Assembly: GCA_038745855.1 (NCBI GenBank)
Contig: JBCDLC010000039.1
Location: forward strand, 1 to 28,498
Source of the DNA: UBA5336 sp038745855
GTDB lineage: Bacteria; Pseudomonadota; Alphaproteobacteria; Caulobacterales; Hyphomonadaceae
Reading direction: 5' to 3'
Length of the DNA: 28,498 nucleotides
Shown here piece after piece: positions 16,932-24,038 of the stretch. The translations under genes and the position numbers were made by a program. The notes beneath the pieces are model-generated. The model searched no databases and had not been told where the DNA came from. It saw nothing but the letters and a program-made list of their open reading frames with translations. Position 1 is the first letter of the stretch, and each line of letters begins with the position of its first letter.

Positions 16932-17996
16932 TCAGTCCCAGAGCTCGCCCAGTTCGAGGCGGTCCCTGAAGCTGTCGCCGATGCTCTCGGCATGCCCGTG
17001 GGCGTGGCTGTTGAGCCGCCGCTCAAGGGTTGCGAGGGCAGGCCCCGTCCGAACGTCGAACCGGGCCAGGATTGAGACAAGCTCCCGAAGCGAGGCGTCG
17101 GGGGCGTCAGTGTTGGCCTTGCACTCTGCTTCGGCGAGGCGCCACCCTGCAGCGTCCCAGCGCAGGGCCAGAACGATCGCAGGCTCGACCCGCCAGGCGA
17201 ACACCGCCATCCGGCCCAGCGCCATATCGTAGGCGAAGTCCCGGAGGCAGTTCTGGAACTCGAGCGCGATGGCTGCGAGTTGCTTGCGCTCCGTGACGGC
17301 CTCGAAGGGCCTGGGCAGGGCGGGCACGGGCAGGGGAGGGGTGAACCGCTCGGGGGCGAGTTCCTCCGCTGCCTTGGCGAACAGCTGGCTGCTTTCCTTC
17401 GCCCGGCGCAGGCGCTCGGCAATACGCCGGGCGTGCTGCTCGCCCTGCATCCGCACGGCGATGTCGCAGGCGAGACCAAGATCGCGCGCAGCATCCCCAT
17501 TGGGAACAAGCGCGACGATGCTGGCTTCCCGGAGCCCGGCAGGCAGCGCCCCGATCAGCGCAAGCTTTTCAGGACGGATGTCCGCCATGTGCCGCAGCAC
17601 GGGGCTTGCCTGTTCGTCCCGGAAAAGATCGAGGAACAGGTCGTAGTCCCGAAGCTGCCACTGGGTCTCGCCCATCCGCGCCATGGCCTTCATGAGCCCG
17701 GCAGGCACCTCGGCAGAGGGGCCGTGGGCCGCGGCCACGAGTTTCCTCGCGATGTCCGCATCCTTGTGGCGCTCGACAAGGCGGGCAAGGACATCGAAGT
17801 CCATGCCGCCATGGGAGAGCAGGATCACGGCCGCATGTCGGCGGGCGGCAGGCAGCGCGAAAAAACAGTCATGGGGCGCAGGCCAGCAAGCGGCAATACG
17901 CTCGGCATGGGGACCGGCGAGGAATTGCAGCAAGGGCGTGGGGGTTTTCACCGCCCGCACCATTTGACCGAGACGCATGGTCATTCCGTCTGCCAT
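16932..17996 (-). CDS. Hypothetical protein, 354 aa, with a PcfJ-like C-terminal pattern
   Basis: It is not clearly recognised. The N-terminal two thirds are Ala/Leu/Arg-rich helices, with no signal peptide. The C-terminal part has the order EFQNCLRDFAYDMALGRMAVF, AIVLALRWDAAGWRLAEAEC, then KANTDAP. This is like the PcfJ-like (PF14284) pattern of NC..y....G...i..., a strand, then G..N; it lacks the usual upstream plasmid context, so this is a resemblance only. A GGAGG Shine-Dalgarno lies 7 bases before the ATG at 17996, and the start codon sits inside a 16-bp palindrome. The gene is convergent with trkH. What it does is unknown. Confidence 0.7.
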   Translation of the reverse strand: MADGMTMRLGQMVRAVKTPTPLLQFLAGPHAERIAACWPAPHDCFFALPAARRHAAVILLSHGGMDFDVLARLVERHKDADIARKLVAAAHGPSAEVPAGLMKAMARMGETQWQLRDYDLFLDLFRDEQASPVLRHMADIRPEKLALIGALPAGLREASIVALVPNGDAARDLGLACDIAVRMQGEQHARRIAERLRRAKESSQLFAKAAEELAPERFTPPLPVPALPRPFEAVTERKQLAAIALEFQNCLRDFAYDMALGRMAVFAWRVEPAIVLALRWDAAGWRLAEAECKANTDAPDASLRELVSILARFDVRTGPALATLERRLNSHAHGHAESIGDSFRDRLELGELWD

Positions 17997-18003
17997 GGCA
18001 GAC
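17988..18003. repeat. 16-bp perfect palindrome over a start codon
   Basis: GTCTGCCATGGCAGAC is fully self-complementary and holds the ATG of the gene at 16932-17996. It abuts the GGAGG ribosome-binding site. It could be an operator or chance. Confidence 0.5.
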
Positions 18004-18010
18004 CTCCATC

Positions 18011-18352
18011 ACTGGCCAGCAAGCATGGGGCGTGCGCCTTAGATGGCGCCCGTTCCATATGGGTCTGGCAGATCCGTTTTGGATTGGAGTGACGTCAGGG
18101 CTGACCGGCTAAGGCGCGGGCGGCACTGACGGGCCCTCCCGCTGTCGGAAGGGCTATACACGAAGGATTTCGGTCTAGCCGCATGGGCGTGATGCCTCTC
18201 AAAAGGGCCGGCCCAATGCCGACGCTTGGGAGATGGCAGGCGATTGGGGCGATGAAAAGGCGAGCGGGCAGATGCCCCGTAATGGTCACAGTTTCTCGCC
18301 GGCCTCGCTTCCCACTGACCTCGCACCCGAACCGTTATCCGGCGGGCGCTGG
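18011..18352. other. Intergenic stretch with no visible gene
   Basis: Between the gene starting at 17996 and the terminator at 18353-18384. No frame here has both a ribosome-binding site and a recognisable product. It presumably carries the upstream region of the PcfJ-like gene. I see no clear promoter. Confidence 0.5.
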
Positions 18353-18384
18353 AATCAAAAGCGCCACCCCCTGGGGGGTGGCGC
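18353..18384 (-). terminator. Intrinsic terminator of a short minus-strand transcript
   Basis: Read on the minus strand, a 10-bp perfect stem (GCGCCACCCC/GGGGTGGCGC) with a CCAG tetraloop is followed by TTTTGATT. It lies 67 bp after the 26-codon ORF. A small GAGCC/GGCTC hairpin precedes it. Confidence 0.85.
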
Positions 18385-18450
18385 CCGTGAGCCGGTTTGG
18401 CTCTTGGATCTTGGGGCAGGGGTCTATCGATCCCTGACACCTGGATGTGT

Positions 18451-18531
18451 TCAGATGGCGCGCAGAGGCTGCTCCACGTCACCCCGAACCCATACAGACC
18501 CAATGGCCTCACCTGGTTTCTCACTCGACAT
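18451..18531 (-). CDS. Candidate 26-residue small protein with an extreme Shine-Dalgarno
   Basis: An ATG at 18531 starts a 26-codon frame, beginning MSSEKPGEAIGSVWV and ending QPLRAI before TGA. The leader reads GGAGG at 7 bases from the ATG, and the wider AGAAAGGAGGTGATCCA is the full complement of the 16S rRNA 3' tail. The intrinsic terminator at 18353-18384 closes a transcript of about 200 nt, so this looks like a stand-alone short gene. I do not recognise the peptide; it has no signal sequence or membrane segment and is mixed in charge. No clear promoter is seen. It could be a leader peptide, a true small protein or an RNA whose Shine-Dalgarno matters more than its product. Confidence 0.55.
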   Translation of the reverse strand: MSSEKPGEAIGSVWVRGDVEQPLRAI

Positions 18532-18548
18532 TGGATCACCTCCTTTCT
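18532..18548 (-). promoter_or_regulatory. Extended ribosome-binding site identical to the full anti-anti-Shine-Dalgarno
   Basis: On the plus strand the segment reads TGGATCACCTCCTTTCT, identical to the 3' end of alphaproteobacterial 16S rRNA. On the minus strand it therefore pairs with the rRNA tail over about 16-17 bases, far beyond the usual 4-6. The rest of a 16S gene is absent, so it is not an rRNA fragment. Confidence 0.75.
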
Positions 18549-18731
18549 GCTGTTAACGACTATGCCGCCACCGCAAAGGATCCGGCAGCGACGCCGTAAC
18601 CTAAGCACGACTCATGCCTTCGGAAAGATGAATATCGCTGTGGGCGAAGACATTTTTTGCAGGTGATGAAGGGGGTGGCAGCATGACCTCTCTCTGTCAG
18701 AGGGCCTGCACAGGCGTGCAGCACCCAATGA

Positions 18732-19940
18732 TCAGTAGGAAAGGATGCCGATGGCCAGCCCAATGATTGCCCCGGTGGCAACGGAGGCGAGGATCGCATC
18801 GCCGCGGTCCTTGTCCCGCACCCAGTGATAGCCATAGGGCGGATCATAGAGGCCGAAATTATAGTAGTCGTGAAGGATCACGGTGCGACCATGGTAGTGC
18901 CGGTAGACGCCGCCGATGCTGTACCGGGGTGTGTACGCACGGTGGGGGAAATGATTGTAGAAAGGCCGGTCGACAAAACGCTTGGATCGGAAATGCCGGC
19001 GGTTTTTCTTGCTGTGGAACCCCCGGCGGCTGAACGTTTTATCCCTGAACCCTTTGTGGCCGTGGTGGAAACCCTTGTGGCCATGGTGGAACCGCTTGTG
19101 ATCCCGGTGGAAACCCTTGTGACCGCCATGGAAGCCCCCGTGCCCCGACCGGAAACCCTTTTGCCCGGAGTGAAATCCTCTGTGGTCGGAGCGGAACCCC
19201 TTGTGGCCCTTGTGGAACCCCTTCTGTCCGGAATGAAATCCCCGATGGCCCGAGTGGAAGCCCTTGCGGTTATCGCGAAAGCCACGGTGTCCCCGTGAGC
19301 GATTATCCTTGAAGTTCCGATTACCGCGGTGGTGGGCATCGAAGACTTTTCCGCCGTGCCTTTTGCCGACATGTTTCTGGTCGAAGTGCTTCTGGCCGCC
19401 ATCGAATTTCTTGCCATGGTGTTGGCCGCCCTCGAATTGGCCCGCATGCTTTCGGTGGTCGCGGCGGCCATCGTGCCGTCCGCCGCGGTGACCGCCGTGC
19501 CAATTGGCATCCTGGCGACGGCCCTCCCCTCCTCGCCGTTCGCCTCGGTTTCCCCTGAAGTCGCTGCGGCCTTGGCGTTGCCCGGTATCGGCGCGGGCCA
19601 TGCGGTCACCGCGCTGACCCTGGTCGCGGCGCCCGTCGAAATTGGCGTTCTGGCGTCTGCTTTGATCCCGATTATTGCCCCGGTTCTGGCCCCTATTCTG
19701 GCTCCGGTCTCGGCGCTGGGCGCGATTGTCCTGGCCACCATTGCGCGCACCCCGGTCTCTGCGTTGGTGCCGGTCGCTCCTTTCGCCGCGCTGGATGCGC
19801 TCCATCCGCTCAATGCGTTCGCCGCGCGCGCCCCGTTGCTGGGCCTCCGCGAGGGGGACGAGGGTTGTGGTCGAGAGGGACATGGCCGCCACGGCAATCG
19901 TCAGGAGTTTCGCAAGACTGATGTCGGTGGTCCGGGCCAT
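18732..19940 (-). CDS. His/Gly-rich repeat protein with an RcnB-like C terminus
   Basis: A 402-residue secreted protein. A signal peptide ends at AEA (residue 33) before QQRG. Residues 34-165 are very rich in Arg, Gln, Gly and Asp (RDRGARNGGQ type). Residues 150-330 are extremely rich in His, Gly, Lys and Phe, including eleven 7-residue units of GFHSGHR/GFHKGHK type at 220-296. The C-terminal about 60 residues (PRYSIGGVYRHYHGRTVILHDYY, then GYHWVRDKDRGDAIL and a hydrophobic tail) match the RcnB-like family of periplasmic proteins linked to Ni/Co homeostasis. Ni/Co is only a family guess; the His track suggests metal binding. The very basic composition would also suit binding to anionic envelope polymers. 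The upstream region has a direct repeat that may bind a response regulator. Confidence 0.8.
   Translation of the reverse strand: MARTTDISLAKLLTIAVAAMSLSTTTLVPLAEAQQRGARGERIERMERIQRGERSDRHQRRDRGARNGGQDNRAQRRDRSQNRGQNRGNNRDQSRRQNANFDGRRDQGQRGDRMARADTGQRQGRSDFRGNRGERRGGEGRRQDANWHGGHRGGRHDGRRDHRKHAGQFEGGQHHGKKFDGGQKHFDQKHVGKRHGGKVFDAHHRGNRNFKDNRSRGHRGFRDNRKGFHSGHRGFHSGQKGFHKGHKGFRSDHRGFHSGQKGFRSGHGGFHGGHKGFHRDHKRFHHGHKGFHHGHKGFRDKTFSRRGFHSKKNRRHFRSKRFVDRPFYNHFPHRAYTPRYSIGGVYRHYHGRTVILHDYYNFGLYDPPYGYHWVRDKDRGDAILASVATGAIIGLAIGILSY
19053..19283 (-). repeat. Eleven tandem 21-nt in-frame repeats (GF[HR]xxHK type)
   Basis: Eleven units of 7 codons in frame with the RcnB-like protein (residues 220-296), followed by a degraded twelfth. 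The consensus is Gly-Phe-His-x-Gly-His-Lys; the middle positions vary (S, K, G, R, H). Such a tract can expand or contract by slippage. Confidence 0.9.
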
Positions 19941-20012
19941 GACTGGTCTCCGCTCGTGGCTTGGGCCGGTGCGTTTGCAGCCCTAATTCAGATATGAGCT
20001 TACGCTCGCGAC

Positions 20013-20029
20013 CTGAATTGCCTCTGAAC
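20013..20029 (-). promoter_or_regulatory. Direct repeat upstream of the RcnB-like gene (possible response-regulator site)
   Basis: On the minus strand GTTCAG and ATTCAG are spaced exactly 11 bp apart, the layout of OmpR/PhoB-type sites, about 75 bp before the start codon. A CATATCT element follows at about 19998 and could be the -10. Candidate only. Confidence 0.35.
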
Positions 20030-20042
20030 GGTGCGTTAACCC

Positions 20043-20486
20043 ATGCCCGAGCCTGTCTTCGGCGACCTTGTGATCACGGACACGGTTTCCATCGGCGCAT
20101 GGGAGTTGGAGGAGGTGTTCGTCCGGGCCGGCGGGCCGGGCGGTCAGAACGTCAACAAGGTGGCGACGGCGGTCCAACTCCGCTGGCACGTGGACCATTC
20201 CGCATTGCCGCCGGCGGTGAAGGCGCGTTTCAAGCGGCTCTACCGCGCGCGTCTCACGAATGAGGGCGCAGTACTGATTGAAGCGCGGCAGCATCGCCAC
20301 CAGGCCCAGAACCGGACAGCCGCGCGGGACCGGTTGGCAGACATGGTGAAGCGTGCGCTGGAACCGCCAAAGCGGCGCATCAAGACCCGGCCGACGGCGG
20401 GCTCGGTGCGCCGGAGGCTGGCGGAAAAGAAACAGAGGGGCGCAGTCAAGGCGCTGCGGGGCCGTGTGACGGGTGACGATGGGTGA
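20043..20486 (+). CDS. arfB: Peptidyl-tRNA hydrolase ArfB (ribosome rescue)
   Basis: A stalled-ribosome rescue factor that frees nascent chains from ribosomes lacking a stop codon. It has 147 residues. The catalytic GGQ lies at about residues 33-35 within RAGGPGGQNVNKV. A Lys/Arg-rich C-terminal tail (KRRIKTRPTAGSVRRRLAEKKQRG) matches the part that enters the empty mRNA channel. The lack of the release-factor recognition domains separates it from RF1/RF2. It ends 9 bases from the convergent radical SAM gene. Confidence 0.94.
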   Translation: MPEPVFGDLVITDTVSIGAWELEEVFVRAGGPGGQNVNKVATAVQLRWHVDHSALPPAVKARFKRLYRARLTNEGAVLIEARQHRHQAQNRTAARDRLADMVKRALEPPKRRIKTRPTAGSVRRRLAEKKQRGAVKALRGRVTGDDG

Positions 20487-20495
20487 TGGGGCCGA

Positions 20496-21452
20496 TTACG
20501 CCGAGCAGCTCGCGCCGCCGAGGACGCAGAACGTGGCACACCAGCGGTGGTTCAAGGAAACAGGTTCTGCCGTTGCCTCCTTGAGGGTGCGTCCGAGTTC
20601 GAAATCGGCCGATTGAGTCAGTAGCGTGCAGGCGGTGATAGACGCATGCTCAGCGCCCTTTCGGCGGATCACCATGCGTTGGTCGGCGCACATGATGCTG
20701 GCGGGATCCACATCGAGGATGCCCCAGCACTCGGTGGTGATCTCCGGCGGGTCGTCATTCGGCACCATTTCCGGGAACAGAACGAGTTGGCGCGTATCCG
20801 CCGGGTCGATGTTCAGCCGCTCGCGCCGGACCAGCGCGCCATAGCCCGCCCGGGCTGTGGGTTCGTCTTCAGAAAGGTCCTGACGGCCGGCAATCGCGAG
20901 CTTGAAGCGGTTCTCAGACAGCCATTGCAGGCCCTTGATGGCTTCTCCAAAGGCTTTCACGCCGCGCTCCTTGTCATGGAGCGCTTGGGTGTAATGGTCG
21001 AGCGATACCCTCAGGGTCATGCGGCCCGGGTGCTGCGCATGGAGCGCGAGAAGCCCCTTCTGGACGCGGGGCCGCATCATGGGCCGCATGGCATTGGTCA
21101 GGATGAGGAGATCGTGGCCGCGGCTGAGGCAGGCATCGAGGATGTCGATGATCTCGGGCGCCAGAAACGGCTCTCCCCCCGTGATACCGATCTCGATGGG
21201 CCCGGCGGCCATGTCGTCGACCTCGTCGAGATAGGGCAGCACATCGGCCAGCTTGAGGAAGACAAGCGCACTGTTCCGGGGTGAACTCTCAATGTAGCAG
21301 TTCACGCACTGGATGTTGCACAGCGTTCCGGTGTTGAGCCACAGCGTCTTCAGCCCGCGCCAATCGACGCTGGCGCGCTTCTCCCCTTTCGCCGTCACCT
21401 CAAGATCGACGAACTTTGTCGGAGGCGCCACAGTTTGCAGTAGCGTGGTCAT
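20496..21452 (-). CDS. Radical SAM enzyme with C-terminal Cys cluster
   Basis: 318 residues. The SAM [4Fe-4S] motif CxxxCxxC is at Cys45, Cys49 and Cys52, and a GGEP motif (TGGEPF, about 91-96) supports SAM binding. Six more cysteines sit in the C-terminal quarter (242, 255, 275, 305, 309, 316), with CATFCVLGGASC at the very end, which resembles an auxiliary cluster of the SPASM/twitch type. The substrate is unknown. No small precursor peptide or obvious partner lies next to it: arfB is convergent and uvrC is upstream on the same strand, with its stop codon 65 bp before this start. A peptide-modification or metabolite role is open. Confidence 0.85.
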   Translation of the reverse strand: MTTLLQTVAPPTKFVDLEVTAKGEKRASVDWRGLKTLWLNTGTLCNIQCVNCYIESSPRNSALVFLKLADVLPYLDEVDDMAAGPIEIGITGGEPFLAPEIIDILDACLSRGHDLLILTNAMRPMMRPRVQKGLLALHAQHPGRMTLRVSLDHYTQALHDKERGVKAFGEAIKGLQWLSENRFKLAIAGRQDLSEDEPTARAGYGALVRRERLNIDPADTRQLVLFPEMVPNDDPPEITTECWGILDVDPASIMCADQRMVIRRKGAEHASITACTLLTQSADFELGRTLKEATAEPVSLNHRWCATFCVLGGASCSA

Positions 21453-21517
21453 TACCTCGACACTTAGTCGGCTGCGACGCCACCGGTCCAGTCACAAAAG
21501 CTTGTCCCGCCATGGCC

Positions 21518-23425
21518 CTAGCCGCCATGGAAGTGCCCGTAGATGCGCTCGGCGAGGGCCTGATTGATGCCGTCGACGTCGGCGATGTCGGTGAGCTTGG
21601 CGCGTGCCACGCCGCGCGCGGAGCCGAAGCGGTGGAGCAGGGCTTTCTTCCGGGTCGGGCCGATACCTTCGATCTCGTCGAGGGGGCTCTTCTTGATGTC
21701 GGCTGAGCGCTTTGCGCGGTGTGCGCCAATTGCCCAGCGGTGGGCTTCGTCACGTAGGCGCTGGAGGTAGTAGAGCACCGGGCTGTCCACTGGCATCTGA
21801 AATGGTGACCGGGCGGGGCGGTAGAATTTCTCCCGGCCGGCATTGCGGTCTGGCCCTTTGGCGATCGCGACGATGTTGAGGTCGCTTGGGCCGAGGCCGA
21901 TCTCGTTGAGGCTTTCGAGCACGGAAGAGAGCTGTCCGGGGCCACCGTCGATGAGGACAAGGTCCGGATACGCGGGGAGATCCGGAAGCGGACGACCGGC
22001 TTCATCGGACTCCTTCAGGAGCCGGGAAAACCGGCGGCGCATGACCTCGCGCATCATGCCGTAATCGTCGCCCGGTTCCAGTTCGGCGTCCTTGATGTTG
22101 AACTTTCGATACTGGTTCTTGTCGAAGCCTTCGGGGCCGGCCACCACCATGCCGCCGACCGCATTGCTGCCCTGGATGTGGGAGTTGTCGTAAATCTCGA
22201 TGCGGCGGGGCGGGGCATCAAGGTCCAGCGCTTTCGCAAGGTCCTTGAGTAGGCGCACCTGGCTTGCAGCTTCGGCGAGCTTTCGGGCCAGCGCTTCACC
22301 GGCATTCCGCTCGGCCTGGACGACAAGCTCGCGCTTGCCGCCGCGCTGGGGACAATGGATCTGAACCTTATGCGGGGCCCTGAGACCCAATGCATCTTCG
22401 ATGAGGCCGGACTGGTCCGGGGCTTCGTTCACCAGGATGAGCTTGGGAGCAGGGCGTTTATCGTAGAACTGAACGAGGAAAGCGGCGAGAATTTCCGAGC
22501 AGGTTTCCTCGTCTTCATGGCGTGGGAAGTGTTGGCTGGTGCCCCAGTTCTGTCCGGCCCGGATGAAGAAGACCTGGACGCAGGACTGGCCGCCCTCCTT
22601 GGTGATCGCGAACACATCGGCTTCTTCGATGCCGTCCGGATTGACGTCCTGGCTGGCACGAACCACAGCGAGGGCACGGATACGGTCTCGCAACATGGCG
22701 GCGCGCTCGAACTCCATGGTTTCGGCGGCCGTCTCCATTTCTGCCGCCAACCGGTCCTGGAGCGCTGCCGATTTGCCCCTCAGGAAGTCGGCGGCCTCAT
22801 CGGCGAGCGCCTGGTAGGCCTCGGGGTCGATGAGGTCGACGCAAGGGGCGGCGCACCGCTTGATCTGGTGAAGCATACAGGGCCGTGTGCGTTGGGCGTA
22901 CACCGTGTCCTCGCACGTGCGCAGCAGGAACGCTTTCTGGAGCGTGTCGAGGGTGCGCGACACCGCGTTGGCGCTGGCGAAGGGGCCGAAATAGTCGCCT
23001 TTGTCGCGCTTTTCGCCGCGATACTTGAGGATCTGTGGCGCGTCATGGTCCCTGCGGATCAGGATATAGGGAAAGCTCTTGTCGTCACGCAGCAGGATGT
23101 TGAAGCGCGGCTTCAGTTGCTTGATCAGATTGGCTTCCAGCAAAAGCGCTTCTGTCTCGGTTTCGGTGACCACGAATTCCATGCTGGCGGTGTTCGCAAT
23201 CATCGCTGCGATGCGCTGGGTGTGCCCGCCCATACGCGCGTAGTTCGAGACTCGGTTCTTCAGGTTCTTGGCTTTGCCCACATAGAGCACGTCGCCGACC
23301 GCATCATACATCCGGTAGACGCCCGGCTTTCCGGGCAAGCGTTTCAGATTGTCCTTGATGACATCAACGCCGCGCACCTCCGCGCGTGCGGGCGATCGTT
23401 CCGAAGTGTCTGTGCGGACAGCCAT
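21518..23425 (-). CDS. uvrC: Excinuclease ABC subunit C
   Basis: The nuclease subunit of UvrABC nucleotide-excision repair, cutting 3' and 5' of a lesion. 635 residues from the ATG. The GIY-YIG nuclease domain is at about residues 33-60 (GVYRMY, then YVGKAKNLKNRV). A Cys-rich segment (TCEDTVYAQRTRPCMLHQIKRCAAPCVD) is present, then the UVR region, the C-terminal endonuclease block (IEIYDNSHIQGSNAVGG, LVLIDGGPGQL) and helix-hairpin-helix motifs near the end (IEGIGPTRKKALL). A TTG just before the ATG also keeps the frame open; the ATG is preferred. Confidence 0.97.
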   Translation of the reverse strand: MAVRTDTSERSPARAEVRGVDVIKDNLKRLPGKPGVYRMYDAVGDVLYVGKAKNLKNRVSNYARMGGHTQRIAAMIANTASMEFVVTETETEALLLEANLIKQLKPRFNILLRDDKSFPYILIRRDHDAPQILKYRGEKRDKGDYFGPFASANAVSRTLDTLQKAFLLRTCEDTVYAQRTRPCMLHQIKRCAAPCVDLIDPEAYQALADEAADFLRGKSAALQDRLAAEMETAAETMEFERAAMLRDRIRALAVVRASQDVNPDGIEEADVFAITKEGGQSCVQVFFIRAGQNWGTSQHFPRHEDEETCSEILAAFLVQFYDKRPAPKLILVNEAPDQSGLIEDALGLRAPHKVQIHCPQRGGKRELVVQAERNAGEALARKLAEAASQVRLLKDLAKALDLDAPPRRIEIYDNSHIQGSNAVGGMVVAGPEGFDKNQYRKFNIKDAELEPGDDYGMMREVMRRRFSRLLKESDEAGRPLPDLPAYPDLVLIDGGPGQLSSVLESLNEIGLGPSDLNIVAIAKGPDRNAGREKFYRPARSPFQMPVDSPVLYYLQRLRDEAHRWAIGAHRAKRSADIKKSPLDEIEGIGPTRKKALLHRFGSARGVARAKLTDIADVDGINQALAERIYGHFHGG

Positions 23426-23505
23426 CAAACAAAGATAGAGAGCTTTTCAGCGTTGGGTAACCGGGCTGAAGCGCCGCTCACCTGTTCGGCGGGAACAGGC
23501 GGTCG

Positions 23506-23790
23506 TCAGATCTGGATATAATCCTGGATATCGCCGCCGTAGAGCCAGCCGACACCGAACCCCATGAGCATCACGATGATCAGCGCGAACACGAACTGCC
23601 GCCCCATCCCGCCTCCATCCTCGTAGGATTGCGGCTTACGCATGATGAAAAACATCAGGACCAGGCCGAACACGCAGACCGCCAGAGCCTTTTCAGCCGG
23701 CGTCACGGTGGCGATGTACCGTTCGGCATCTTCCAGGAAATTCTGGAAGATGCGCTCGGATTTCATCAGGACCTGATCATAGGCAGACAT
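23506..23790 (-). CDS. Small membrane protein, hypothetical
   Basis: 94 residues from the ATG at 23790 (MSAYDQVLMKSERIFQ); the frame is open further up to 23979 but the N terminus there is not conserved-looking. Two hydrophobic spans, about LAVCVFGLVLMFFI and VFALIIVMLMGFGVGWLY, are joined by a charged loop, so it is likely an inner-membrane protein. I do not recognise a family, and the Shine-Dalgarno is weak. It lies upstream of uvrC on the same strand, about 80 bp away, and is divergent from aatA. Confidence 0.5.
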   Translation of the reverse strand: MSAYDQVLMKSERIFQNFLEDAERYIATVTPAEKALAVCVFGLVLMFFIMRKPQSYEDGGGMGRQFVFALIIVMLMGFGVGWLYGGDIQDYIQI

Positions 23791-24038
23791 GGCACGGGCT
23801 CGGTTGCGCCGCCGGTATTGACGGTACTCAGACGCCCATTTGTGCCAGAACAGGGTTGAGGCCTCGTGAAGGAGGTGCGTCGAATTTCCCACATCCGACC
23901 CAAAACCCGCGCACCGTAAAGCGTCACTCCGTAACACTGCGTGATGGCATGCATCGACAGAATGAATTCCGCCGGGCAATTGCGATTTTGTTTCCGGGCG
24001 AGCTGTTCTAAGACAGGCCGCGCACTTTGGAGGTCTCC

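Noticed and set aside
18532..18548. 3' end of a 16S rRNA gene on the plus strand
   Set aside because: Only the last 17 bases match; the preceding bases do not fit 16S rRNA and no other rRNA sequence is present. It is better explained as the ribosome-binding site of the minus-strand mini-ORF.
19053..19283. CRISPR-like array
   Set aside because: The repeats are 21-nt with no spacers and lie in frame in one protein; they are coding repeats.
22355..23521. 388-codon plus-strand frame opposite uvrC
   Set aside because: Antisense to uvrC, with no domain or ribosome-binding site.
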